Origin: an uncultured bacterium
GTDB lineage: Bacteria > Actinomycetota > Coriobacteriia > Coriobacteriales > Eggerthellaceae
Length of the DNA stretch: 42,959 nt
NCBI GenBank assembly: GCA_905215035.1
Contig: CAJMOJ010000007.1
Span: forward strand, 1-42,959
Reading direction: 5' to 3'
The notes under the pieces are model-generated. The model worked only from the letters and a program-made list of their open reading frames with translations. It was not told the origin of the DNA and ran no database searches. Each line of letters begins with the position of its first letter. The stretch's first letter is position 1. This document shows, piece after piece, positions 24,901 to 32,189 of the stretch. The position numbers and the translations under genes were made by a program.

Positions 24901-26450
24901 CGTTGTGCCGTGATAATGCTGCTGTTCATAAATACGGTACAGCGGCTGCCGAGTGATGCAGGGGAGGTGGAAGCAAATGCTGCTTCAGCCATATCTTCGC
25001 GTGCAATTCCTAAGGTATGCGCGAAGTTTTCCAAAAAGGATCCACAACCTGAAGAACACGCTTCGTTCACGACAATATTGGTGATAATACCATTGGTAAT
25101 CCAAAGAGCTTTAACGTCTTGTCCACCAATATCAATTAGAAAAGTTGCTTGGGGGCGTTGTGCAAGAGCGGCATGGGCATGCGCTACGGTTTCCACCACA
25201 CTTACTTCAGCCTGAAGCGCATCAGCTAATAATTTCTCACCATAACCGGTTACACCGAGTGCAAGGATCTCTAAGGTAGCACCTGCGTTGTGCCAACGAT
25301 CACGCAGCGTTGTCAAAGATTCTTGTACGACTGAGAGTGATTCTCCTTTGTTGGCAGCATAGATTGAGTCAAGTAAGATTCCTTCTTCTGATACGAGCGC
25401 TACCTTGGTTGTGGTGCTTCCTGCATCAATGCCAAGATAAGCGCGTGTTATACCAGGGCGTGGGCCAGCTGGTGTAGGGGCTGGTTGGTGACGCGCCTCA
25501 AAAGCGGCGCGCTCATCGCTCGAAGCAAATAAAGGAGTTGTTGAACTAAGGGATGGTTCGAGATTAGTTTGTGCAAGTAAAGTTTGAATGGTGGCAATGT
25601 CGAGCATATTAGGTGATGATTCGGCAAGAAGAGCTGCTCCATAGGCGACAATGGTTTCTGGGTGTTCGGGCACTATAACTTCATCAGATGAGAGGTGCAA
25701 ACGCTCAGCAAACACATCGACAAGACGAGGATTGAAAAGAAGTGGTCCTCCTTCAAACAAGACAGGAGCGGTAATAGTTTGTCCTTGTGCGAGTCCACCA
25801 ATAGTTTGCTTGACGATGGCATGAAAGGCGGAAAGTGCTAAATCCTGCTTAGGGATACCTGCAGCTGCAAGAGGCTGGATGTCGGTTTTGGCAAACACGC
25901 CGCATCGCCCTGATATGGCGTGTACAGTTTCGCCTGCACAAGCAAGCGCATCAAATTCTTCAACAGGGATATTGAGAAGTTCTGCTATCTCATCGATAAA
26001 AGCACCAGTTCCCCCTGCGCATGATCCATTCATGCGCATGTCGGTTACTTCAGGATGGCCTGTCTCATCAGGTGTAAAAAATACAATTTTGGCATCTTGC
26101 CCTCCCAATTCAATTGCGCTACGAACGTGAGGATAAAGGTGCTGAACAGCTGTAGCATTGGCAACGACTTCTTGCATAAACGCTACGTCGAGTGCATGCG
26201 CAAGGGGGGCACCGCCTGATCCGGTAATTACCAAGCGAATACGAACGTTGGGAAATTGAGAAGCAAGATTTTTGAGAAGCTCTTGAGCGCGTTCAGCTTG
26301 TTTTGCATGGTGGCGCTCGTAGGCTCTAAAACATATGGTGTGGGTTGCGGGATCAAGTGCAACAAGTTTAACGGTTGTTGAACCTACATCGAGGCCTACC
26401 AAGAGATATTCCTCTAATGGTGGTTCAGCAAAAACCGATGTGTTGTTCAT
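21915..26450 (-). CDS. Giant acyl-CoA dehydratase activase-related fusion (two BadF/HgdC ATPase domains plus DUF2229)
   Basis: A 1511-residue protein. Two ASKHA ATPase domains of the BadF/BadG/BcrA/BcrD (HgdC) type come first: one from GLDVGSTTVKLVALDP with ELGGQDAK and NGSCAGGTGAFIDE, the second from about residue 338 (GIDAGSTTTKVAL) with IDIGGQDVK and NEACSSGCGSFLE. In HgdC the Cys of this last motif helps hold a 4Fe-4S cluster at the dimer face. Near residues 630-660 lies CSLCANHC...GNRCSKG, a further cluster-like motif, then a repetitive linker, then DUF2229 and an HgdB-like region. Known HgdC proteins use ATP to drive electron transfer to a dehydratase. The same chain may hold both activator and acceptor; this is inference. 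AAGGAG lies 4 bases upstream of the ATG chosen; the open frame extends 89 codons further without a site. Confidence 0.85.
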   Translation of the reverse strand: MNNTSVFAEPPLEEYLLVGLDVGSTTVKLVALDPATHTICFRAYERHHAKQAERAQELLKNLASQFPNVRIRLVITGSGGAPLAHALDVAFMQEVVANATAVQHLYPHVRSAIELGGQDAKIVFFTPDETGHPEVTDMRMNGSCAGGTGAFIDEIAELLNIPVEEFDALACAGETVHAISGRCGVFAKTDIQPLAAAGIPKQDLALSAFHAIVKQTIGGLAQGQTITAPVLFEGGPLLFNPRLVDVFAERLHLSSDEVIVPEHPETIVAYGAALLAESSPNMLDIATIQTLLAQTNLEPSLSSTTPLFASSDERAAFEARHQPAPTPAGPRPGITRAYLGIDAGSTTTKVALVSEEGILLDSIYAANKGESLSVVQESLTTLRDRWHNAGATLEILALGVTGYGEKLLADALQAEVSVVETVAHAHAALAQRPQATFLIDIGGQDVKALWITNGIITNIVVNEACSSGCGSFLENFAHTLGIAREDMAEAAFASTSPASLGSRCTVFMNSSIITAQRAGKTPADIMAGLAQSVVENVFSKVIRASNLDSLGDDIVVQGGTFANDAVLRAFELYLGKPVTRTPHPGLAGAIGAALVAKERLIQAKDANTPFSQTFIGLDATAALTYTRERNVACSLCANHCARTVIRFSTGRVFVTGNRCSKGATLEPATSKHEPVSDHETISKHETTSDTQTATKQTPSQQARKTYHSDVLPDLYKERERALFKNYATKTLLPENGITIGLPRALALWDTAPFWSTLFRSLGFRVQFSRASTRKRYEESLSAVASDTACFPAKLVHGHVQNLLDQHVDRIFMPIITAVEPEGASPHSESMCALVKGYPFVIRSSENPEEKWDTPFDTPLFHWHSTRDRDKQLTKYLCDTFNIDAQSVSKAIELADGAQALFKQTLQERGSAVLARVQLEGTFAVVLASRPYQNDPLVHHDIPTLFADLGIITIPADALPDHSHLDLSGSRLDITNNYHARMLSSALYAATNESLEYAQIVSFGCGHDAYLTDEITRIMAEVSDKSPLVLKVDESDVQGPLSIRIRSFIETVTAQRLKRTQTPSSTTSFSPSSTGVVFTTKRKDQPILPDPYATKFTQADRKVRTVLVPNTSHAFGRLMAAVFAKQGLQTVSLGLGGAEAIRLGKKYTHNDICFPAQMVIGEALAALESGAYDPNTTAIGMAKYVGDCRLTHYSALLRKALDDAGYPQVPIITNDDKDERELHPGFKMNIISALRVAYCLPMIDALEELLRKIRPYEHIAGAAESAFEKAIDFLIEGIAHHGIKGAKRGFKKAITTMKSVTYDRSKPRPRVLVVGEYLLNFHPGANHDIERYLEAGGMEVVEARMTDVIRKTYFYQDSQVKEFDVDKPFVERTILSVANSAFDAAHELTDRIAQEHPLYEPPVRMPELVHASDPIIHHTFDAGEGVLIPAEILHNYERGVRSFVILQPFGCLPNHIVGRGIIKSLREKCPDAQILPLDYDPDVSSANIENRLQMLILRATRTSHTPGYDPNV
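24382..24435. repeat. 18-bp imperfect tandem repeat coding a linker in the activase fusion
   Basis: About three imperfect 18-bp units (consensus near TGTTTAGATATAGTCTCG) encode the six-residue series SKHEPV, SDHETI, SKHETT, followed by a related SDTQTA. They fall between the Cys-rich motif and the DUF2229 part. The period keeps frame, so copy-number change would only alter linker length. Confidence 0.75.
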
Positions 26451-26742
26451 GCGTCTCCTTTGATGCATGTTTTGTGCTGGCTTGTGCATACACAGATTAG
26501 ATGTGTATGCGAGATAGTTGTAAGCGCGTAATAATAAGTTGTTGAACATAATATGATAGCGGCAACAATTATTAAATAGGCAAATGACCCGGTTGTTTAT
26601 TATTAAAAACAGACAGTATGTGTGCACGTAAAATTTTGATGATAGGGTGATACGGTGGTGTCGATAAAGCGCAACAGTATTATGGGAGCAAACGGAGTAG
26701 TACTGCCTATAAGACAAAAGAAGTATGCCTAAGGAGACCAGT

Positions 26743-27291
26743 ATGATTTTGCGTAGCGAGCAACCGAGTGATTATGATGCAGTTTATCATGTCATTAAAG
26801 ATGCATTTGAAACAGCTGAAGAGCGTGATGGTAACGAGCAAGATCTTGTTGTTGCCCTACGAAAAAGTGATGCTTTTATTCCCAGTTTATCAATTGTGGC
26901 AGAGATAGATGGCGTTGTTGTCGGACATATACTTTTTACCAAAATTACTTTGATCAGCAATGATTCGGCAGTTGTCGATGAGGCTATCGATGGGGCCGCT
27001 CTTGCTTTAGCGCCGCTTTCTGTTTTGCCTGCCTATCAACAACAAGGGATTGGTGGGGCGCTCATCGAAGAAGGACATCGTCGCGCACGCGAGATGGGGT
27101 ATGACTATTCGGTAGTGCTTGGAAGCGCAACGTATTATCCGCGTTTTGGCTATATTCCTGCTGACGAGTTGGGGATCCTACCTTGTTTTGAAGTACCACG
27201 TGAAAACTTTATGGCGCATCAATTGCGTGATGAAACTTCGCGTGTTTCAGGTGTAGTTCGGTATGCCAAAGAGTTTGGTGTTGAAGAATGA
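26743..27291 (+). CDS. GNAT-family N-acetyltransferase
   Basis: A 182-residue acetyltransferase. It begins ILRSEQPSDYDAVYHVIKDAF, has EIDGVVVGHILFTK in the core, the acetyl-CoA loop APLSVLPAYQQQGIGGALIEEG, and GSATYYPRFGYIPA toward the end. This is the YhbS-like group that acetylates small molecules or proteins; the substrate is unknown. AAGGAG lies 6 bases before this ATG, while an in-frame ATG at 26725 precedes the binding site. It is divergent from the activase gene across a 292-base gap in which no regulator site was obvious. Confidence 0.87.
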   Translation: MILRSEQPSDYDAVYHVIKDAFETAEERDGNEQDLVVALRKSDAFIPSLSIVAEIDGVVVGHILFTKITLISNDSAVVDEAIDGAALALAPLSVLPAYQQQGIGGALIEEGHRRAREMGYDYSVVLGSATYYPRFGYIPADELGILPCFEVPRENFMAHQLRDETSRVSGVVRYAKEFGVEE

Positions 27292-27358
27292 GTGCGTAAT
27301 CTTACCGTAATCGTTTAGTACTCTGCTCTCAACAGGGGAAATGTTCCTTTTAAGTGAG

Positions 27359-27377
27359 CACTACTTAATAAGTAGTG
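27359..27377. promoter_or_regulatory. 19-bp perfect palindrome upstream of caiD
   Basis: CACTACTTA and TAAGTAGTG flank one central base. It lies 68 bases after the GNAT gene and 169 bases before caiD. It is either a regulator site or a compact hairpin; no T-tract follows. Confidence 0.5.
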
Positions 27378-27476
27378 AGGGCATTATTTAAGGGTAATCA
27401 TGTAATACCTATGCTCTTGCGATGCCTTAAACAAAGGTCCTGCTTACTATGGAATCTGTATTCGACAAATAAAAAA

Positions 27477-27488
27477 TGAACATGTTCA
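27477..27488. promoter_or_regulatory. TGAAC-AT-GTTCA palindrome upstream of caiD
   Basis: A perfect 12-bp palindrome 57 bases before the caiD start. The same half-sites with a two-base spacer recur at 39298-39309, beyond the far end of the cluster, suggesting a shared regulator. Confidence 0.5.
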
Positions 27489-27545
27489 CAGGTTTGTTGG
27501 AGTTTGTTGAATACAGAGGATGTATTTACTGCAAGGAGGAACAAC

Positions 27546-28331
27546 ATGGCAGATTACTATGGAACCGACACCGTCGTTTCGGATCTTCGCGAGGATGGAC
27601 TTTTGATCATGCGTATCAATCGCCCTGATGTTGCAAATGCTTTGAATGGCGAGACATCTCGTGCGATGGAAAATATTATGAATCATGCTGAAACCGATCC
27701 CGCTGTTCGTGCTGTCATCGTTACCGGAACAGGTAAAGTCTTTTGTGCTGGCGAGGATCTCTCTGAGCTTTCTGCAGGCGGAGAATGCCAAACTGTTACT
27801 GAGCATGGTTTCGGTGGTTTAACTGCACGCACCTGCTCGAAGCCTATTATTGCTGCTGTTAATGGTAGCGCTGCAGGTGGTGGTATGGAAATTGCTATCT
27901 CGTGCGATATTGTTGTTGCTAATGAAAATGCAAAGTTTGGCTGCACTGAGGTAGGCTTAGGTATTATTGCTTCTACAGGTGGAATTGTGCGTCTTGCTCG
28001 CGATATTAATCGCAAAGATTGTATGGAGCTTTTACTTACCGGTAAAAAGATTAAAGCTCCAGAAGCAAAAGAGCTCGGTCTTATTAATTATGCCGTTCCT
28101 GCGGAAGAGGTAATGGATAAAGCTATTGAAATTGCTGAGCAGATTCTCAAAAATGCTCCCTTGGCTCTCAAGTGGACCAAGTATCTGGTTCATGCATGTG
28201 ATCAGATGTGTGAAGAAGATGCTATGCGTTATTGTGATGCAGCGTATCGCTTCTTGGAAAAGACTGAAGATGGTATTGAAGGTCCTTTGGCCTTTACTGA
28301 GAAGCGCGAACCTAAATGGGTCGGTCGCTAG
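27546..28331 (+). CDS. caiD: CaiD-like enoyl-CoA hydratase (crotonase family)
   Basis: A 261-residue crotonase, the same length as E. coli CaiD (crotonobetainyl-CoA hydratase), and the end EGPLAFTEKREPKWVGR closely matches the CaiD tail. Oxyanion-hole segments are CAGEDL (67-72) and NGSAAGGGMEIA, and both acid/base glutamates of active hydratases are present (E115 and E135). It should add water to an enoyl-CoA or remove it. AAGGAGG lies 6-7 bases before the ATG. It is the only enzyme gene of the cluster on the plus strand, ends at a strong terminator, and has two palindromes upstream. The actual acyl group is not known. Confidence 0.87.
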   Translation: MADYYGTDTVVSDLREDGLLIMRINRPDVANALNGETSRAMENIMNHAETDPAVRAVIVTGTGKVFCAGEDLSELSAGGECQTVTEHGFGGLTARTCSKPIIAAVNGSAAGGGMEIAISCDIVVANENAKFGCTEVGLGIIASTGGIVRLARDINRKDCMELLLTGKKIKAPEAKELGLINYAVPAEEVMDKAIEIAEQILKNAPLALKWTKYLVHACDQMCEEDAMRYCDAAYRFLEKTEDGIEGPLAFTEKREPKWVGR

Positions 28332-28408
28332 AGATCTTGTGTAGCGTTTTTAGGTAGCGTTCTTAAAAAATAGGGCCTCATTATGGCCTGACTATATCCC
28401 CTCCTATG

Positions 28409-28450
28409 AACGAATAAGACACCTGATGCAAGGTGTCTTATTCGTTTTTT
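28409..28450 (+). terminator. Strong rho-independent terminator after caiD
   Basis: A perfect 16-bp stem (28409-28424 with 28431-28446), six-base loop GATGCA, and a T run to 28450. It lies 78 bases beyond the caiD stop. It also separates caiD from the convergent metallo-beta-lactamase-fold gene. Confidence 0.9.
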
Positions 28451-28498
28451 GGTGAACCTGCAGTCTGTATTAGAGGCTGCTGCTATATTGGGGGTCCA

Positions 28499-28528
28499 CA
28501 GTATTAGAACCCGCAGTATTAGAACCCG
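28499..28528. repeat. Exact 15-bp tandem duplication at the end of the MBL gene
   Basis: CAGTATTAGAACCCG occurs twice in a row. On the minus strand each copy carries GGGTTCTAA, so the stop codon of the metallo-beta-lactamase-fold gene is duplicated with no change to the protein. Confidence 0.9.
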
Positions 28529-29535
28529 CCGGCTGCTTTGAGCCGATATACCCCATCGTCAGATAAAGGAAGGCGCTGCACAATACCTTCAGCAACGAGT
28601 GCTTGGATCATGACAAACGTCTCTAGAAGCATATAATACCGTGCGACGGCGGGAAGCTTGTACCATTGGTTAGGGTCAGGGCGTTTTGAGCAAAGATGAG
28701 CAACTGTTTCTCCGATGCAGTAGGGATGTGCCGCAATGGTGCGCAGAACGTCACGACGACGCTCAGATTTGCGTTCAATGATCTCCTCCACGCGATCATT
28801 GAATTCTGTAACGATGGGATCTCCATGTCCTGGGAGTGTCAAAGATGGATTGAGTCGTTTAACCTTTCTGAGGCTTTCAAGGTAGAGCGCATAGCTATTT
28901 TCGCCCGTGAAAAAAGCATCAATTGCTGGTGTGGTTATGGTAAGTACATGATCGCCACAGAACAAGATATGAGATTGAGGATCGAATAAAACAAGCGAAT
29001 CAGGTGAGTGACCCGGTGTTTCATAGACGGTTAGGCGGCGATTACCAACGGTGATAACATCGCCTTCTTTGACAGAAGTAACGGCGAAGCGACTCCTGTC
29101 AATGAAAATAGTTTCTCTATTGCATGCTTCATAGGTCTGTGCATCTACAGGGCTGCTGCCCATAGCGAGCATACGTCTAAAAAAGAGCTCATTGATTTGT
29201 TGGGCACACGGTTCTGTTCTGGTCTCAAATCCGATGGCTGCTCCGTAAAGGGGTGTTCCTGGCAAAAGAATATGATTGACCTGCCCAGAGTGGTCAAAAT
29301 GTTGATGAGTGAGAAAAAGCTTAAGCTTACTAAGGTTAACACCTATCTCGTGGAGAGCCTGGGTAATAATCGCGTGTGACTGTTTACCTGGTGCACCAGC
29401 ATCTACCATAAGCCATTCATCAGCATCATGGATAAGATAGATATTAGATATGCCGTCGCCTAGATTCTTAAAACGTACGTGAATCGAGTAGATTAATGGA
29501 TCCTGGCAAAGTAGTCTGTAGTGATGTTCGGCCAT
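28519..29535 (-). CDS. Metallo-beta-lactamase-fold hydrolase
   Basis: A 338-residue protein with the full metal set: H77, H79, D81 and H82 in THQHFDHSG, H176 in TPGHSPDS, D195 in FCGDH and H237 in LPGHGDP. Like many relatives (glyoxalase-II-like, LACTB2-like) it has a C-terminal helical domain of about 90 residues with an HCSK-like basic surface. In acyl-CoA gene clusters such proteins can be thioesterases, but esterase or lactonase roles are equally possible. GAGGG precedes the ATG. It is the last gene of the minus-strand run of the cai-like cluster, 107 bases after the MFS gene. Confidence 0.85.
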   Translation of the reverse strand: MAEHHYRLLCQDPLIYSIHVRFKNLGDGISNIYLIHDADEWLMVDAGAPGKQSHAIITQALHEIGVNLSKLKLFLTHQHFDHSGQVNHILLPGTPLYGAAIGFETRTEPCAQQINELFFRRMLAMGSSPVDAQTYEACNRETIFIDRSRFAVTSVKEGDVITVGNRRLTVYETPGHSPDSLVLFDPQSHILFCGDHVLTITTPAIDAFFTGENSYALYLESLRKVKRLNPSLTLPGHGDPIVTEFNDRVEEIIERKSERRRDVLRTIAAHPYCIGETVAHLCSKRPDPNQWYKLPAVARYYMLLETFVMIQALVAEGIVQRLPLSDDGVYRLKAAGGF

Positions 29536-29642
29536 GTCTCTCAGCCCTCGTCTTTACAGTTTTAACCTTTGCAGTCTTAGTCTTCAACTTTTGGCATCTC
29601 GTCTTTTTCTGCAATACGCATTACCTATGCTCAGTACTTATT

Positions 29643-31145
29643 TTAGTCGAGCAAGCTTGATTCTTGGAGTGATTTACCACGTGTTTCAGGAGCCATCAAG
29701 ACCGAAAGAACAAGACCAAGTACAACAAGACCTGCTGCCACAAGCATGGTGGCACCTACGCCAAACGCTTCAAGAAAAAGAGGTGTTCCATAGGTTGAAA
29801 GAATCGTGCCAACGCGCGAAATTGAAATTGATACACCAACTGCAGAAGCTCGAACTGAGGTAGGGAAAAGCTCATTGGGATAGAGCCATTGCAGGATGCC
29901 GGGACCTCCACTGAAAAAGGCATACAATCCAAAAGCAATGATTACGACCCAAATAGGAGCATCAGGGAAGATTCCTAAGATAAGAAGGCCGACCGCCATA
30001 AAAAAGAGTGATCCAATCAAAAGCGGTCTTCTGCCAAGAGAGTTGAGCCAAAACATGGCAGGGATAGTGCCAATCAAGAAAAAGAGGCTCACAGCGCTTT
30101 CACCAAGGATTGCTTCATGTCCCTCGCTGAGACCAAATGCTGTCATGATGTCAGGACCAAAGGTGTAGATGGCATACATGGGAACAACCTGGCACAAGGT
30201 GAGGATTCCCAAGAAAATAATGCGTTTAAAATAACCACCTTTAAAAAGCTGCTTCATTGAAGTCTTAGACTCTTTTTCAGCCTCACTAATTTCAACATCA
30301 GGTCCAAAGACGCGATCAACAACGGCGCGTGCTTCTTGTGTGCGCCCTTTGCTTTGCAGCCAGAGGGGTGATTCGGGAATGTCATGGCGGCCAATAAGCA
30401 AGATGATACAGGGTACGACCGCACTGCCAAGCATCCATTTCCACCCATCGTCAAGAGAAAAAAGTGCATAGCCTACAAAGGCTGCTGCGGTTGCGCCAAG
30501 ATACCAGGCTGCAGAAACCATGCCCATAGAGATAGAGCGATGGTGCTTGGGAGTAAACTCAGCAATAAGTGAAGTGGCGATAGGATAATCTGCACCCACA
30601 AACACGCCTATGATAAAACGCGCGAGAACAAGCTGAAGGGGATCGGAGGCAAACATAGAGAGCACTGAGAAAAGGCCGATAGCCACCACATCAATGATGA
30701 ACATAATGCGTCGGCCTACAAGGTCAGTTACATAACCGCCCAAAATGGTACCAACAAGAATTCCTAGAAAAACAGAAGCGCCTACTGCTGCGCTCCACAT
30801 GGTGTCAAGGTTAAAGAGGGGTGTAATTTGAGTAAGCGCTACACCAATAATGGCAAGAACGTAGCCATCAAGAAAAGCGCCGCCACTTGAAAAAAACGTG
30901 ATCTTGCGCAAAAACGGAGTCATAGCAACGTCGTCAATGGTTTTATGGACGACGTTTTTAACCTTGGTCGCTACTTCGTCAGCCACAGCATTTGCTGCAT
31001 TGGCAGTATCGAGCGTGGCATCACGTGCACTATCAAGTGCGGTATTGATCGCGGTATCAAGAGATGATGCCGAAGAGGATGAAGGACTTGTAGCTATACG
31101 CGGAGGGCTTATCACATTAGTTATTTTTTTGATTGCTTGTCTCAT
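29643..31145 (-). CDS. Major facilitator transporter with a long amphipathic N-terminus
   Basis: A 500-residue MFS protein of the sugar-porter/metabolite:H+ symporter type: about 12 helices from residue 85 on, with GGYVTDLVGRRIMF after the second helix, ARFIIGVFVGADYP in helix 4, ESPLWL after helix 6, and LGRRPLL in the second half. The first ~75 residues are unusual: Ser/Ala/Asp/Thr-rich with a regular helical pattern (DTAINTALDSARDATLDTANAANAVADEV). A methionine at residue 75 has no good binding site, so the long form is probably real. It lies 12 bases after the MaoC gene and may import the substrate or export the product. Confidence 0.83.
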   Translation of the reverse strand: MRQAIKKITNVISPPRIATSPSSSSASSLDTAINTALDSARDATLDTANAANAVADEVATKVKNVVHKTIDDVAMTPFLRKITFFSSGGAFLDGYVLAIIGVALTQITPLFNLDTMWSAAVGASVFLGILVGTILGGYVTDLVGRRIMFIIDVVAIGLFSVLSMFASDPLQLVLARFIIGVFVGADYPIATSLIAEFTPKHHRSISMGMVSAAWYLGATAAAFVGYALFSLDDGWKWMLGSAVVPCIILLIGRHDIPESPLWLQSKGRTQEARAVVDRVFGPDVEISEAEKESKTSMKQLFKGGYFKRIIFLGILTLCQVVPMYAIYTFGPDIMTAFGLSEGHEAILGESAVSLFFLIGTIPAMFWLNSLGRRPLLIGSLFFMAVGLLILGIFPDAPIWVVIIAFGLYAFFSGGPGILQWLYPNELFPTSVRASAVGVSISISRVGTILSTYGTPLFLEAFGVGATMLVAAGLVVLGLVLSVLMAPETRGKSLQESSLLD

Positions 31146-31157
31146 GGTGAATCACTC

Positions 31158-32030
31158 TTACTCCCATTCAAATATGCCGTAGTTGAGATGAGGTTTTGCG
31201 TGCGTGATATCAGCGTTTACATCAAGTAATTGAAAGCGAACCTCTTTTTCTCCAACCTGCCACATACGCGTTGTGAGGGTCTGGCCGGGGATAACAGGAG
31301 AGGTGATACGCGTCTTAAATCGCGTCATGCGATTAGGCTCATGAGGAATCCATGCTGTGATAAGATGGCGCATTGCAAAACCACCGAGGCTTACGCCATG
31401 TACAATAGGACGTTCAAGTCCCGTTTGCGCAATGTAGGCCCAATCAATATGCTGTTGGTGCCAATCACCCATCAAGCGATAGATAAGGGGCATGTTGTAA
31501 GGAATTGTTTCGGTGATTTCTGCATCAGCGGGACACTCTGGTATGTCTACCACATCGTGAGGAGGCTTTGGGCCGCCCCATCCGCCATCATTAATGCAGA
31601 CATCCCATGTCTCAACCGTACAGAGATGCGTACCATCACTGCTATAGCTTCTTCCGGTTTGTTGAGAGAGACATCCTCTTCCTTCTCCTCGATCATAGAG
31701 CGCGTCTTGGGTGACAAACGTTTCAACTCGATCAGACATTTTGAAAGGGTTATGGATGCGAATTTCAAAACCATAGTGAAGTGATCCCGAATAGTCGTAT
31801 CCATAATCGAGCGTGCGGGTCATTTCCTCGTTTACGGTAAGAGGCACTCCAAAAATAGGAAGTACTGCGAGATGAGGGTTATTGGCATCGCCTTCGTTGA
31901 CATACTCTAAGTCAGTGATGCCGTCGTAGGCAGCATTGCACCCAAGCGCACAAATCTCGAGATCTCTAAAATCGTAGGTGCGTACAAAAGGTCCAAATTC
32001 TTTCCCAACAATGTCAGTGCTGATTGCCAT
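31158..32030 (-). CDS. Double hot-dog enoyl-CoA hydratase 2 (MaoC-like)
   Basis: A 290-residue protein of two hot-dog folds, like the hydratase-2 part of peroxisomal multifunctional enzyme 2. The C-terminal half has YRLMGDWHQQHIDWAYIAQTG then PIVHGVSLGGFAMR, giving the catalytic D189 and H194 in the spacing of the hydratase-2 motif (G-D-x-N-P-x-H), but with His-Gln where Asn-Pro is usual. It should hydrate trans-2-enoyl-CoA to the (R)-3-hydroxy form, opposite to crotonases. The ATG at 32030 gives a normal N-terminus (TDIVGKEFGPFVRTYD); the binding site GAAAGG is 12 bases away. Longer in-frame starts up to 32171 look non-native. Confidence 0.8.
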   Translation of the reverse strand: MAISTDIVGKEFGPFVRTYDFRDLEICALGCNAAYDGITDLEYVNEGDANNPHLAVLPIFGVPLTVNEEMTRTLDYGYDYSGSLHYGFEIRIHNPFKMSDRVETFVTQDALYDRGEGRGCLSQQTGRSYSSDGTHLCTVETWDVCINDGGWGGPKPPHDVVDIPECPADAEITETIPYNMPLIYRLMGDWHQQHIDWAYIAQTGLERPIVHGVSLGGFAMRHLITAWIPHEPNRMTRFKTRITSPVIPGQTLTTRMWQVGEKEVRFQLLDVNADITHAKPHLNYGIFEWE

Positions 32031-32189
32031 AGTGTCAATCACCCTTTCGGTTGTAGAGTCAAGCATTGCATAGTGAGCTAACAGAAAGCTTGCATAGTAC
32101 TTGCAATGAGAAAACAAATTGCTTACTTTTGATGACAGAGGTAAGGAGCTCATGGGGGAGGGGTACCTCAAAGCATGAGCTCAAAAACA

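Noticed and set aside
26451..26717. 89-codon N-terminal extension of the activase fusion
   Set aside because: The extension is rich in Tyr, His, Cys and Asn, has no binding site, and a good AAGGAG-ATG start lies at 26450.
28499..28528. Tandem duplication as a phase-variable switch
   Set aside because: It only repeats the stop codon region of the hydrolase gene, so copy change would not alter the protein.
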